Positions 44,120-53,872 of a stretch of 64,000 nucleotides of DNA are shown here, one piece after another. The notes under the pieces are model-generated. The model saw only the letters and a program-made list of their open reading frames with translations. It was not told where the DNA came from and did not search any database. The stretch is from JALZUE01 sp051251725 (GTDB lineage: Bacteria > Pseudomonadota > Gammaproteobacteria > Enterobacterales > Alteromonadaceae), in the NCBI GenBank assembly GCA_051251725.1, contig JBPOFN010000004.1:136417-200416 (forward strand), in the 5' to 3' direction. How positions within the stretch are numbered: position 1 is the stretch's first letter; each line of letters starts with the position of its first letter. The translations under genes were made by a program, and so were the position numbers.

Positions 44120-45628
44120 TTATTCTATGGTTAAGACCACGCGGCGATAGTCAACAAGCGGTACTATGGTATTGTGATCCCATACTTCCAAAATTAGATG
44201 TAGCTCTTTCCCTTTTGCATCGTCAGGCACGAGCAAAGTAATCGCGGGGGCTGTAGCATTTTCAATTGCTAATGGTTTGCGATACGGTACCTTGCCTGCT
44301 TCAGTATAAACCCACCATGAAAAGCGCAATGCATCGCCATCAGGATCTGTCGAGCTGGCGGCATCAAAAGAGATCTTGTCGCCTGTTTTGGCTGAACGTT
44401 TTAAAATATTATCGCTAGCATCCCCATTTAACACGGCAATTGGATGATGATTGGCATTATCATAAGGTTGTACACTCCAATCCATACGTGCCTTATAGTC
44501 GTTCCACATAGCGGTACGCCAACGAAATATGCCCGTGTAGATATCGTGATAAACCTTACCATCGGTGGGTGAAACCCAGCGATCTAACAATTGATGATTA
44601 TCAGTATAAGCGGCATAAGGTCTGAATTTACGCTCATCAGGGTGAATTATTGGATATTTGGCTGCCACATTTGCCACTTTTTCGCTGGTATAGCGGCCGC
44701 TCCAACCACCCCAAGATGGCTGTGATAAATCTGATAGTCCAGGTGCGACAAGTCCCAACCAAGGAATAGTGCCGCCACCCTCAATGTAATGAGTAATTTT
44801 TCCCACTTTACGAATAGGACTCAGGGCACCAAGTGCGCCGTGATTGCTGGTTATATTTTCTTGTGCCCATTGATGCTGACCTTCTGGTGTATAAGGATAA
44901 GGCTGCCAGTTATGCGGACCTAAATTTGTATTACTTGGGCCGCCAAAGCCCTGAGTTTGTTCAACACCACGGATCCAATGAATATTTGGAAATTCATGAC
45001 AAATCCAAGCACCGGCATCATCTTGGCCTGAGTTTTCAAAAACACGTAGCTTTGCAATTGCGGCATCGACAACCGCCGGTGAGTGTGTTGCTCGAAAATC
45101 GAAGAGTGCTTGCGCGAGTGTATTTGCCCCTGCGTTAATCACAATATGTAATGGGCGAGGATCAGACTTAGTGAGCGCGGCAATAATTAGCTTGGATCCC
45201 GGTGAAGCCTTACCTGCGCCAATATCGGCAACGCCATTACCCGTTTGACCATTGGCGACTATGCTTCTTAAATAGTTCGGTTTATGCCAGCCCTGAGCGT
45301 GGCGTTTAAGGTTGGGATAAATTTTCTCATAGCCATCAATCAAACGATGAAATAACTGTGGCATTAATACTTTAACGGACTCTGTTGGATTAGCGCGAAA
45401 AAAACGACCGGTAACGGCGATTAAGCCCTCAAGCTGAAACATATTCGAACTGATTAATAAATGGGTGATCTGTTGTTCTTCATCGGGATCATGGCCCATA
45501 TCTGCCATGATAATTAGCCGAGGTTTGCTACTGACTATTTTGTCTTGTTCAAGTTCTGTTGCTGTCGCTGTATAAGTGCAAAGAGATAAAATTGCACTTA
45601 CCGCGAGGGATTTAAGTGTTTTGTTCAT
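44120..45628 (-). CDS. DUF1593 (nucleoside-hydrolase-like) exported glycan-locus protein
   Basis: 502 residues with a signal peptide (SLCTYTATA). The N-terminal domain (about 30-330) is nucleoside-hydrolase-like: PRLIIMADMGHDPDEEQQITHLLISSN, VINAGANTLAQALFDF, ENSGQDDAGAWICHEFPNIHWIRG, FGGPSNTNLGPHNWQPYPY. A C-terminal immunoglobulin-like domain (about 390-502) follows (HPIAVLNGDASDNIL, ISFDAASSTDPDGDALRFSWWVY). DUF1593 proteins are common in marine polysaccharide loci and act on glycosidic bonds by homology; some are annotated cellulose-binding. It has its own promoter region, since a terminator lies between it and the GH78 gene upstream. Confidence 0.8.
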   Translation of the reverse strand: MNKTLKSLAVSAILSLCTYTATATELEQDKIVSSKPRLIIMADMGHDPDEEQQITHLLISSNMFQLEGLIAVTGRFFRANPTESVKVLMPQLFHRLIDGYEKIYPNLKRHAQGWHKPNYLRSIVANGQTGNGVADIGAGKASPGSKLIIAALTKSDPRPLHIVINAGANTLAQALFDFRATHSPAVVDAAIAKLRVFENSGQDDAGAWICHEFPNIHWIRGVEQTQGFGGPSNTNLGPHNWQPYPYTPEGQHQWAQENITSNHGALGALSPIRKVGKITHYIEGGGTIPWLGLVAPGLSDLSQPSWGGWSGRYTSEKVANVAAKYPIIHPDERKFRPYAAYTDNHQLLDRWVSPTDGKVYHDIYTGIFRWRTAMWNDYKARMDWSVQPYDNANHHPIAVLNGDASDNILKRSAKTGDKISFDAASSTDPDGDALRFSWWVYTEAGKVPYRKPLAIENATAPAITLLVPDDAKGKELHLILEVWDHNTIVPLVDYRRVVLTIE

Positions 45629-45751
45629 TATTATTCGATTCCTTAAATTGTTTTTATCGACCGCTTTTAGTTGCCTATTGTTACTAACTTATAAAGTTGA
45701 AAACTAGATTATTAGTCGGTTGAAAATACGCTGATAAGTAAATAGCAGCAT

Positions 45752-45786
45752 AAAAAAAAGCAACAAGACCTAAGTGTTGTTGCTTT
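45752..45786 (-). terminator. Minus-strand terminator after GH78
   Basis: A 10-bp stem AAAGCAACAA / TTGTTGCTTT, 10-nt loop; on the minus strand it is followed by eight Ts (45752-45759). It lies 35 bp past the GH78 stop and separates the DUF5060-GH78 operon from DUF1593. Confidence 0.88.
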
Positions 45787-45820
45787 CAGACTAAACGAAT
45801 TTTATTACGCGCTGCATTTA

Positions 45821-48589
45821 TTAATCAGCAATAATATTCGCTTTAAAACTATATTCTCCAGGCGCTAAGTCAGTAAAACTGGTGCTTGCTTGTAAGCTGC
45901 CGTTTAAGCTAACTTTACTGGCCATTGCTGCTGGCAATATCACGTCAGCGGTCGTGTTTTTAGGGATTTTTACCGTCATCACTAATTTTGCATTGGTAAT
46001 ATTCCAATCAACAGCAACTTCACCTTGCGGCGTATTATAATGGCCGCTGGCGGTGGTCAGTTTTTGGTTAAATTGCGGCTCAATACGAATATGTTTAAAA
46101 CCGGCTTTAGACGGCGTGATGCCTAAAATACCTTCGTAAAACCAGCGAGAAACTGTGCCATAAGCATAATGGTTAAGTGAGTTCATGCCTTCTGGATTAA
46201 AGCCATCTTCAATTGAGTATGAATTCCAACGCTCCCATGTGGTAGTTGCGCCGTTATTGATAGAATAAAACCATGATGGGTAAGTTTCTTTAAATAGTAA
46301 GTCATACATGACATCACTTTTTCCAGCTTTTTGTAATACGCTGGTAAGTAATGGCGTACCTAAAAAGCCAGTACGTAAATGATCATTGGCTTTGGCAATT
46401 AAAGTAAGTACTTTTTGTTCGGCAATTTTTTTCTCTTGCTCATTAAAAAGTCCAAATTCAATCGGTAATAAATAACTTGTTTGTGTGGTAATACCTTTTT
46501 TAAGGTTTAACTGGTCATCAAAAAATTCAGCTCTAAATGCTTGTTTTACTTCTGCATGACGTTTCATTAATTCAGTAACGTCTTGCGCTTTACCTAACAC
46601 TTTTGCAGAGTTTAGCGTTAACTCGATAGAACGCGCATGATAAGCAGTACCAATTAAACTAAAGTTAGTATCACCACGATTACCACCTTCATCAGGGGTT
46701 TTTGATTCAGGATAAGGCTGTAACCAATCACCAAATGTCATCATTGATGAGACATCTTTTTTACTTTTTAAGTGATGGAAGTCTACCCATTTTTTCATCA
46801 TCTCGTAGTTATCGGCAAGAATAGTTTTATCGCCGGTCATTACATACAATTCCCAAGGAATAACGGTTGCCGCATCACCCCAGCCTGATGATTCAAAGTT
46901 TATCCAATCAACAAATGGAATATAAAGTGGGATAAAACCATTTTCTTTTTGCTCTTCGCGCATGCTTTCTAACCATGCCGCCCAAAAGCCATAAACATCA
47001 GCCATGTACATAGACGGGGTAGCAAAAACTTGCGCATCACCCGTCCAGCCCATACGTTCATCACGTTGTGGACAATCAGTTGGTATATCTAAAAAGTTAC
47101 CGCGTAAGCCCCACACTATGTTGTCAGCTAGTTGGTTTAATTTAGTGCTCGAACTTTTAAAGTTTGCATGAATATTAAAGTCTGAATGCTGAACATGTCC
47201 TTCAATCCAACTAAGCTCAGGATTTTTACTGGCATCGTATCCAGCTAGCTCAATATAACGAAAGCCATGAAAGGTAAAGGTTGGTTTATAAGTAATATCG
47301 CCGGTGATATTAGGTATATAGTGATTCGTTGATTTTGCCGAGCGATAGTTCTCGGTGTAAAAATCGCCTTTGTTTAAAGCTTCGGCATAACGAACGGTTA
47401 CTTGCTGGCCTTTGATCACTGGGATTGAAATTTTAGGCACCCCAACCATATTTTGGCCTAAATCAAATATCGCTTTACCATCTTTAACACTGACTAGCTC
47501 AAGCGCTGGCATAACACTAACATTGGTTACAGGCGTATGACGTTTAGGTTTAAGCTTTACTGTTGTCTCAAGTGATTCTGTTAAGGCATTATCCCAATGA
47601 GTTGCGTCAAATTCAGCCGTGTTCCAGCCTGGAATTTCAAAAGCTTGGTCGTATTGCTCACCATCGTAATTACTGCTAAAACGAATTGGACCGTTTTGGC
47701 TAGTTTGCCAAGTGTTGTCAGTAACAATAACGTCTTTTTCACCATTTGCATAAGTGATTTCTAGCTGCGCTAATAAACGAGCCGGTAGGGTGTTATCTTG
47801 TTCGTAAAGTTTATAAACTCGGCCGGCATACCAGCCACCAGCAATGTTAGCTGCTAAGGCATTTTCGCCGGTTTTAATTTCTTTTGTCACATCAAAGGTA
47901 AGAGTTTCAATACGTTTCGCGTAAGGAGTCCAGCCCGGTGTTAAAACATAATCGCCAATTTTTTTACCGTTTAAATACGGTTCAAATAAACCTTTAGCGG
48001 TAATATAAAGGCGAGCTTGTTTAATATCGGCTTTAGCAGCAAATGTTTTTCGTAAATATTGTGCGGTTGCTAACACTGACTTTTCTGGTTGGTTAGTTGA
48101 AATGTCAGTTGCCGGATGGCCAACCCATTTAGCTTGCCAGTCTTGGTTGTTTAACAAACCCAGTTCAAAGCTATTAATGTCACTCCAACTTGAAGCTTGA
48201 TCTTTTTCATCCCAAAAACGAACACGCCAAAATGCTTGTTGGCGTGAGCTAAGATCAGCACCTTGATAAGTTAACCAAGACGTTTCGTTTGAGGCAACTT
48301 TTGTACTGTCCCAAAGATCAGGAGTTTGTTGTAAAGCGGCTTTAGTGCTAGCTACTTGAATTTGGAACGCGCTTTGACTTTTCGCTTGCGCGGTGTCAGC
48401 AATTTTCCACGAAAAGCGCGGCTTTGATTCGTAATAACCAATAGGGTTAACAAAACCTTCACCGACTTTAAGCTGTTGCGGCGCTTGTACTACCTTTGAT
48501 TTAGCCTCTGTTTTTTGATCTGTGCAGGCACTACACAAAAATAATAGGCTGAGAAACCCAAAGGTTTTCATATATTTTATTTTTATCAT
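45821..48589 (-). CDS. GH78 alpha-L-rhamnosidase, lipoprotein
   Basis: 922 residues from ATG 48589; an ATG at 48571 is possible. The lipobox LFLCSAC (Cys22) anchors it. Domain order follows GH78: an N-terminal fibronectin-like domain (about 35-145), a Bac_rhamnosid_N lectin-like domain (160-340; ARLYITAKGLFEPYLNGKKIGD, TPGWTPYAKR), a concanavalin-like domain (360-470), a catalytic (alpha/alpha)6 barrel (475-815) and a C-terminal beta domain. The catalytic motif DERMGWTGDAQ (510-520) holds the general acid and TTWERWNSYS the base Glu786. It releases terminal L-rhamnose, here probably from desulfated ulvan fragments. It follows DUF5060 by 65 bp and is terminated just downstream. Confidence 0.95.
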   Translation of the reverse strand: MIKIKYMKTFGFLSLLFLCSACTDQKTEAKSKVVQAPQQLKVGEGFVNPIGYYESKPRFSWKIADTAQAKSQSAFQIQVASTKAALQQTPDLWDSTKVASNETSWLTYQGADLSSRQQAFWRVRFWDEKDQASSWSDINSFELGLLNNQDWQAKWVGHPATDISTNQPEKSVLATAQYLRKTFAAKADIKQARLYITAKGLFEPYLNGKKIGDYVLTPGWTPYAKRIETLTFDVTKEIKTGENALAANIAGGWYAGRVYKLYEQDNTLPARLLAQLEITYANGEKDVIVTDNTWQTSQNGPIRFSSNYDGEQYDQAFEIPGWNTAEFDATHWDNALTESLETTVKLKPKRHTPVTNVSVMPALELVSVKDGKAIFDLGQNMVGVPKISIPVIKGQQVTVRYAEALNKGDFYTENYRSAKSTNHYIPNITGDITYKPTFTFHGFRYIELAGYDASKNPELSWIEGHVQHSDFNIHANFKSSSTKLNQLADNIVWGLRGNFLDIPTDCPQRDERMGWTGDAQVFATPSMYMADVYGFWAAWLESMREEQKENGFIPLYIPFVDWINFESSGWGDAATVIPWELYVMTGDKTILADNYEMMKKWVDFHHLKSKKDVSSMMTFGDWLQPYPESKTPDEGGNRGDTNFSLIGTAYHARSIELTLNSAKVLGKAQDVTELMKRHAEVKQAFRAEFFDDQLNLKKGITTQTSYLLPIEFGLFNEQEKKIAEQKVLTLIAKANDHLRTGFLGTPLLTSVLQKAGKSDVMYDLLFKETYPSWFYSINNGATTTWERWNSYSIEDGFNPEGMNSLNHYAYGTVSRWFYEGILGITPSKAGFKHIRIEPQFNQKLTTASGHYNTPQGEVAVDWNITNAKLVMTVKIPKNTTADVILPAAMASKVSLNGSLQASTSFTDLAPGEYSFKANIIAD

Positions 48590-48654
48590 TTATTAAGATC
48601 TCTCTATCGTTATTTTTAATAACTTCATAGTGTTAAATAAGTATTCGAATTCGT

Positions 48655-50526
48655 TTAATTGATAACTTTCAGTATAGCTAACCAATCACTACCAATATCG
48701 CTGGGTGGTAAACCAAGGGCAACGGGCTGCTCGGTAGCAATAATATGGCTCATAGTCCCCGTCACTAAATCTCCTCCCTCACGGGTGTTAAACCATTGGA
48801 TTTGAAACTTTTTACCCTGTGTATCTAATTTGACTTGATTAAAGCGAATGGGATTTTCAACCATTACTAAATAATGCTGGTCAGGAATGCCAAACACATA
48901 CAAAGATTTTAGCGGTAATGATTGTGGTAACGGGCGCATTTTTTCAACGGCTACGTGTTGTTCAAAAAATTCACGGGCAATGGTATTTTGCTGCCAAAAT
49001 AAATCACGCGAACGGTAATCATTTGCTTCGATATCGTTATGTGGGCTCTTATAACCAAAGTACCATTCAATCCCCCAGGCACCTGCTAATAATCCACCCC
49101 AAATAACACGAATACGGGCTTCGTTATGACTTGGGTTTTCAGCATCTGTTACTAATCCCCAAGCGCCACTGCCTGCTTCGTCAATGGCTAACGCCCAAGG
49201 CTTACCTGCTTGTGCTGAAGCGTGATACCACCGAATAATACGAGTATACACATCTCTAAAATCTGGTCGTTGTCCTTGAATAGAAGCGCCGGTAAGTAGT
49301 GACTGATCGCCAACTAAACCTGCGTAGGTATGATCTTCATGCGGCGCAGTGTGCATCACAATATGCTGTTTTTTATAAGGCGAGGTTGCGCGAATATAAG
49401 CGACGATTTTTTGTTGTAACGCTTGTGGAATATTATTTTCTTCGCCCAAATTCCAGTTCAAACTGGGGTGGTGAGCAAAGCGGGCAATAATTTCTCGGTA
49501 ATATAACTTCTGTTCATGACCTAAAGCAGCATTATCCATTAGATGATCAGTTTCACGTTCATGGGTTTTAAAATGAAGAAAAAACCCTTTTTGGCTGCCG
49601 TAAGTAAATACTCGCTCCCACTGGGCTAATTTTGAAACATCAAAGCGGGTTTTGTGAAAATACTTTGACCAAGCTTGGTCATTTTTTGTTTTATTGGCGT
49701 AAGCTTGATAGCTGGCGTCATCAACGTTAAGTAAATGCGGGAAGACATTTCTGTCATCACCATCAACATTGAAGGTTAAAAAAGAAAAGGCATTTAAGCC
49801 TTTTTCAGCTAAATAGTTAATAGCGCCAAATAGCGATTTACCTTTTTCACCTTGCCATAATAAAGACGCGGCATCGTTGTTGTAATCACGGCGATGAGCA
49901 TGCCAATTTTTTCGGCGTTTTGCGACATCTGGTGTAGCATCAAAATCTGCATAAGCGAGTAAGTTTTCAGGTGAGTCGACGCCTGCTTTAATAAAATATT
50001 TACCACTGCCGGAAAACTTTAAATAATGTTCACCTACGTATTCAAGGCGTCCTTTGGCGTAAGGCCCTTGGCGCTTTTCTTTGACTATGATAGTACCTTG
50101 CAGGCCATCAATACCAACTATTGCCGAGGCACCAGTGATCGTTTTAGCAACCGCAATGTTTTTTCCTTGTTTGAACGAGACGCGGTATTGCCACGCGCCG
50201 GGACTTTCGGCAGCAAACTTCACTTGCCATTGATTACCTCGAACCGCACTTGTTTCTGCCGCATTACCATCGGCGGCAAAATAACCGGGCACAACAAAAA
50301 CTTTATCTTGCTGCGTGAAAGTGACATCTAATCGATAATCCATAAATGGATTTATTTGCCCTAATTCACTGGCGTTAGGACCGGTGAAAGCCAAGGTAAA
50401 AGGCTCGTATTGGTAATATTCTTGTTGAGGGGCAGTATTTGCACTGCTGAGATGACTGAACATCAGTAGGCAGATAGAAACTAAAGCCGTTGCTCTTTTT
50501 CTTAAATCAATTGACTTCTTAAACAT
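48655..50526 (-). CDS. DUF5060-containing clan GH-A-type glycoside hydrolase
   Basis: 623 residues with a signal peptide (LLMFSHLSSANT). The N-terminal DUF5060 beta-sandwich spans about 38-125 (YEPFTLAFTGPNASE, NPFMDYRLDVTFTQ, GYFAADG, ESPGAWQYRVSF). The barrel spans about 165-530: FLTFNVDGDDRNVFPHL, FFLHFKTHERETDH, NWNLGEENN (candidate acid/base Glu362 or 363) and WALAIDEAGSGAWG (candidate nucleophile Glu450), then WGGLLAGAWGIEWYFGYK. A C-terminal beta domain of the putative collagen-binding type ends the protein. Specificity is unknown. It heads an operon with GH78, so action on rhamnose-containing oligosaccharides is likely. Confidence 0.75.
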   Translation of the reverse strand: MFKKSIDLRKRATALVSICLLMFSHLSSANTAPQQEYYQYEPFTLAFTGPNASELGQINPFMDYRLDVTFTQQDKVFVVPGYFAADGNAAETSAVRGNQWQVKFAAESPGAWQYRVSFKQGKNIAVAKTITGASAIVGIDGLQGTIIVKEKRQGPYAKGRLEYVGEHYLKFSGSGKYFIKAGVDSPENLLAYADFDATPDVAKRRKNWHAHRRDYNNDAASLLWQGEKGKSLFGAINYLAEKGLNAFSFLTFNVDGDDRNVFPHLLNVDDASYQAYANKTKNDQAWSKYFHKTRFDVSKLAQWERVFTYGSQKGFFLHFKTHERETDHLMDNAALGHEQKLYYREIIARFAHHPSLNWNLGEENNIPQALQQKIVAYIRATSPYKKQHIVMHTAPHEDHTYAGLVGDQSLLTGASIQGQRPDFRDVYTRIIRWYHASAQAGKPWALAIDEAGSGAWGLVTDAENPSHNEARIRVIWGGLLAGAWGIEWYFGYKSPHNDIEANDYRSRDLFWQQNTIAREFFEQHVAVEKMRPLPQSLPLKSLYVFGIPDQHYLVMVENPIRFNQVKLDTQGKKFQIQWFNTREGGDLVTGTMSHIIATEQPVALGLPPSDIGSDWLAILKVIN

Positions 50527-50685
50527 ACTGATGATTTGTTTTTATTGGATGTGACTTAAAATGATAGGTTAATTGCGGTTTTAAAACAAGACCCTTATTT
50601 TAATTTTAATTGTCATTTTTTGCGCTGGAGATTTATTCAAGTTATCAATACAGTTAAAGCCAATGGCGAACAGAAATATCGCTGT

Positions 50686-50693
50686 CGCTAACA
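50686..50693 (-). promoter_or_regulatory. LacI-like half site CGCTAACA in NIPSNAP/DUF5060 divergent region
   Basis: On the minus strand it reads TGTTAGCGACAGCG (50680-50693). It lies about 100 bp upstream of NIPSNAP and 155-165 bp upstream of the DUF5060 gene. Only one half of the palindrome is conserved. Confidence 0.28.
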
Positions 50694-50789
50694 ATATTTA
50701 TTAAAATACTTATGCGAAAAATAATGTAATGATGAAGCGAGTAAGAGCACCTCTATTATTTGAGGTCGATACCTTTTAAGGGGAATCAA

Positions 50790-51176
50790 TTGAAATTGTT
50801 AAGATTAATCGCGAGCTTAGTTATTATTAGCTGTAGCTTTACAGCACAGGCCAATAAAGTTTTTGAATTACGCACTTATTATACGCATGATGGTAAATTA
50901 CCTGATTTATTAAGCCGATTTGAAAATCACACGGTAAAATTATTTGAAAAACATCAGATGACGAATATTGGTTATTGGCTACCGACAACACAAAGTAATA
51001 CGCTAATATATATTATCTCGCATGAAAGCCAAGCGGCGGCTGAAAAAAATTGGCAGGCTTTTGTTGCCGATCCGATATGGGTAAAGGCATATCAGGCTTC
51101 GCGTGTTAATGGCCCGTTAGTAAAAAAATTAACGTCTGAATTTTTAATGGCAACAAGTTTTTCAGCACTAAAATAA
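50790..51176 (+). CDS. NIPSNAP family protein, exported
   Basis: About 128 residues from TTG 50790, which is correctly spaced from an AAGGGG ribosome-binding site and begins the signal peptide MKLLRLIASLVIISCSFTAQA; the longer frame from TTG 50760 would place charged residues before it. The mature part is a ferredoxin-like NIPSNAP domain: KVFELRTYYTHDGKLPDLLSRFENHTVKLFEKHQMTNIGYW, LIYIISHESQAAAEKNWQAFVADPIWVKAY. NIPSNAP proteins recur in glycan-degradation loci with no proven role. It is monocistronic, with a terminator at 51209. Confidence 0.85.
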   Translation: MKLLRLIASLVIISCSFTAQANKVFELRTYYTHDGKLPDLLSRFENHTVKLFEKHQMTNIGYWLPTTQSNTLIYIISHESQAAAEKNWQAFVADPIWVKAYQASRVNGPLVKKLTSEFLMATSFSALK

Positions 51177-51208
51177 AAGCTGCTTTGTTCTGCTAATTTT
51201 AGTCATAA

Positions 51209-51231
51209 AAAAGGTGCATTTAGCACCTTTT
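51209..51231. terminator. Bidirectional terminator
   Basis: A 9-bp stem AAAAGGTGC / GCACCTTTT with 5-nt loop and T/A runs on both sides, between the convergent NIPSNAP and 51299-51862 genes. Confidence 0.85.
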
Positions 51232-51298
51232 ATTTTAGCTGTGATCAGTTAAGCATATTCTAACGGCTTTAATATTGGCTTAGCCTTAGCTTGGCGCG

Positions 51299-51862
51299 CT
51301 ATTTAGCGCTAGCTATTATCAATGTTTGCCAGCGTCCACGAGCAAAAGCGGTGCCGCCATCTTCAGGGATCTTGCCGTTGGTGACCGCCATTGAAGCGAC
51401 TTTTAGTATGTCACCTTCAGTTAACATGACATTATTAACGGTGAATAATACGGCTTGATAATCAACAGAAGTTTCAGGGTTTACAAAATCTGCGATCACT
51501 TTATTGTTTAATAATATTTGATACTTTGATTCGCCATCAATTTCGCTCAGGGTCACCAACGTTAATTGCTGGTTACCAGCGTCTTTAGCTGTCACTTGAT
51601 ATTGGGCGTAGGCAAATTTATTACGGTAGTTGATGTTACCGGCATTAATGGCTAAAGCCTGTTTTTCTTTATGTTGGTAATAAGGAATATCGCCAGTAGC
51701 TTTTATAGTAAAGTCTTCAATTGCTGACAGTATTTTTTTAGCTTGGTTAGCTGCTTTGATGTTTTCTGCCGTTTGCTGTTGGGGTGTATCGGCAGAATTT
51801 GCATTTGCTACTTGGGTTGATAGTGCAAAGCACATGAGTAAACTTAGTTTTAAAAATTTCAT
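51299..51862 (-). CDS. Exported hypothetical protein with beta-sandwich-like C-terminus
   Basis: 187 residues with a signal peptide (LLMCFALSTQVANA). A short Gln/Ala-rich helix (residues about 25-50) precedes a predicted beta domain with FTIKATGDIPYYQHKEKQALAINAG, YAQYQVTAKDAGNQQLTLVTLSEIDGESKYQI and the C-terminal GDILKVASMAVTNGKIPEDGGTAFARGRWQTLII. The last block resembles small beta-sandwich modules appended to sulfatases and lyases in marine glycan loci, so carbohydrate binding is possible. I do not recognise a named family. It is monocistronic and convergent with NIPSNAP. Confidence 0.7.
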   Translation of the reverse strand: MKFLKLSLLMCFALSTQVANANSADTPQQQTAENIKAANQAKKILSAIEDFTIKATGDIPYYQHKEKQALAINAGNINYRNKFAYAQYQVTAKDAGNQQLTLVTLSEIDGESKYQILLNNKVIADFVNPETSVDYQAVLFTVNNVMLTEGDILKVASMAVTNGKIPEDGGTAFARGRWQTLIIASAK

Positions 51863-51978
51863 TTTAGATCCATATTCAATATAAATTCATGACGCTTAGA
51901 TTTAAGTAAGCTATTTTTTATTAACTATCCAGAGTTCAGGTTAACTATAAACGTTTATCCTCGTCACGGCTATTCAAG

Positions 51979-52019
51979 CAATCACTAACATCACTATGCT
52001 CAGTTGATGTTAGTGATTG
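51979..52019. repeat. Perfect 15-bp inverted repeat
   Basis: Arms CAATCACTAACATCA and TGATGTTAGTGATTG with an 11-nt loop, between the start of the exported protein gene and the end of the Sel1 gene. No clear T run follows on either strand, so it may be a weak terminator, an RNA element or a binding site. A second stem (ATAAGGGAT / ATCCCTTAT, 52028-52070) followed by T6 lies next to it. Confidence 0.6.
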
Positions 52020-52123
52020 TAGGCAAAATAAGGGATAGACCTTCTTCTAAATCTATTATAAATCCCTTATAAGTTTTTTATAAATTGTGGCGCTGAAACT
52101 TATTCTTATTATTAGCTTTAGCC

Positions 52124-53593
52124 TTAATCTGAAATATAAACTCTACCTGTTGTCAGTTGAGTTAATAATGCCTGCCAGTCACTAACATCCCAATTTTGGC
52201 GTTGACCCATAGAAATAGCCTTACGTAAGTTATCGACTACTTCGGTATATTGACGGTTTTCGCGGTAGCGATGTGAAAGCGCTAAGAGATAATAATATTC
52301 AGGATTATTTGCATGGCTGTCGGCTATTTTAGCTAAAAGCGAAATTGCTTTATTAACATCGCGTAGTTGCTCATCTGCGGCTGTTAATCTGATTGTGATG
52401 GCTTTTAGTACGGCAGCTTCATGATCTTTTTCCATCGCTGATTCAAACCAAAATAGGGCTTTTTTCTCATCAGTTTTCACCCAGTGACTGGTTAACAATA
52501 ATTGCCCTAAGCGATATTCAGCTCGTGCTAAGCCATATTTACTTGCTTGGGCTATCCAGTAAATAGCTGCTGGAATATCGGTTTGTTCGCGGTAATTTTT
52601 TAAACCGTATTCAAGCATAGCGCCGGGGTGTCCGTCTTGGGCAAGGGCTTTTAATAATAATGCAGCTTCGCCTTTTTGTTGCTCTAACCAGCTAAAATTC
52701 AACAAGGCCATTGCATAATTGTAGCGATCTTTTAGGCTAGTACCTTCTTTGTATTTAATGGCGGTTCGGCGAATATTGCTATATAAGCTTTTGTTTTCTT
52801 TGAGCAGGGTAAATTTAGTGTAATTTGCAGCTCCTAAATTTGCGCGACCAATAAATTCAACTTTTTGCTCTTTAATACTGGCTTGATCAAGCGGAAATAA
52901 AACAAATGAGTCGATTAACTCTTTCGCAAAACCCACTTTTTGCACTGTTGTTATATTTCTTGCTGAGCCGTCAACAGCGAGATCAAAATCAATAATTAAA
53001 TAAGGCTTAGTGGCCGTTTGTATTAGGTTCTCAAAACCGAATGACTCTTCTTCGCCATTTTCATCGAACGAGCCTGAGGTGTTGTCTAGGTATACTTGGT
53101 CATCAAGGTAGTCCTGAAATTCTTCAACAATTTCTAGTGTTGGCTTGCCGTTAAAAGTTACTTTATCTGCTAAATTTTCACTGGCAATAACGGGTAAGTA
53201 TTTGCTGTTAATGCTTTCTTTACCATGAGTCTTTTTGAAGTTCGTGAGTATATCAATAATATCCTTTCTCTCTGCTAGCGGTATTTCGTTTAACATACCG
53301 TCAATAATCGCCTGTGAGTCATGGAATTGATATTCAGCGGCCAGTGAAAAATAAAGCATGGCATTGATAATATCTTTATCACCCGCTAAGCCTTTAAAGT
53401 AAATGGTCGCGAGTTGGTAACAAGCATAAGGATTACCTACCTTTGTCGCTGTTAAATATTCAGCTTGTGCTAATTGATATTGTTTATCTTTCAAATACTG
53501 ATCGGCTTTAAAAATATCTAAAGCAAAGGCGCTGTTAGTGAAAATCAGACTGATTAAAAATAGTAAGCCAATTTTTTTGATAAATATATTCAT
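52124..53593 (-). CDS. Sel1-like repeat (TPR-type) exported protein
   Basis: 489 residues with a signal peptide (LISLIFTNSAFA). Sel1-like helical repeats are visible at the N-terminus (ADQYLKDKQYQLAQAEYLTATKVGNPYACYQLATIYFKG) and in the C-terminal half (ALAQDGHPGAMLEYGLKNY, AIYWIAQASKYGLARAEYRLGQLLL, KKALFWFESAMEKDHEAAVLKAI). A middle region (about 165-270) contains YLIIDFDLAVDGSARNITTVQKVGFAKELIDSFVLFPL, like the TonB-C-type tail used by some periplasmic proteins. It is a protein-protein interaction scaffold of unknown partner. It stands between glycan genes but is not obviously part of the pathway. Confidence 0.8.
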   Translation of the reverse strand: MNIFIKKIGLLFLISLIFTNSAFALDIFKADQYLKDKQYQLAQAEYLTATKVGNPYACYQLATIYFKGLAGDKDIINAMLYFSLAAEYQFHDSQAIIDGMLNEIPLAERKDIIDILTNFKKTHGKESINSKYLPVIASENLADKVTFNGKPTLEIVEEFQDYLDDQVYLDNTSGSFDENGEEESFGFENLIQTATKPYLIIDFDLAVDGSARNITTVQKVGFAKELIDSFVLFPLDQASIKEQKVEFIGRANLGAANYTKFTLLKENKSLYSNIRRTAIKYKEGTSLKDRYNYAMALLNFSWLEQQKGEAALLLKALAQDGHPGAMLEYGLKNYREQTDIPAAIYWIAQASKYGLARAEYRLGQLLLTSHWVKTDEKKALFWFESAMEKDHEAAVLKAITIRLTAADEQLRDVNKAISLLAKIADSHANNPEYYYLLALSHRYRENRQYTEVVDNLRKAISMGQRQNWDVSDWQALLTQLTTGRVYISD

Positions 53594-53872
53594 GAATGTT
53601 TGTTGATTGCAATTGAGTTACTGTGATTGTTGTCGATTTTATCGAAAAGATAAATCTTTATTTTAACATATCGATATTTTTGTTATTTCCAACTTTCATT
53701 TTATTATCTGCGTTAAATTAGTCTTTTGAGCAGCAAGTAGCCCGTTTATAAATTGTACTTTGTCTTTTTTATTAGGCTCACTATTACGTTATTTATAATA
53801 TCTGGTGTCGGCAAAGATAAATTATTGATTGATATTGATTGGTTGTGGTTTTTTATGCTACCTTGTTGGATT

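Noticed and set aside
32019..45664. Shared 14-mer TTTTTATCGACCGC at 32019-32032 (complement) and 45651-45664 as a common operator
   Set aside because: Only two copies, in opposite orientation to the adjacent genes and not palindromic; a match of this length is expected by chance at about this frequency.
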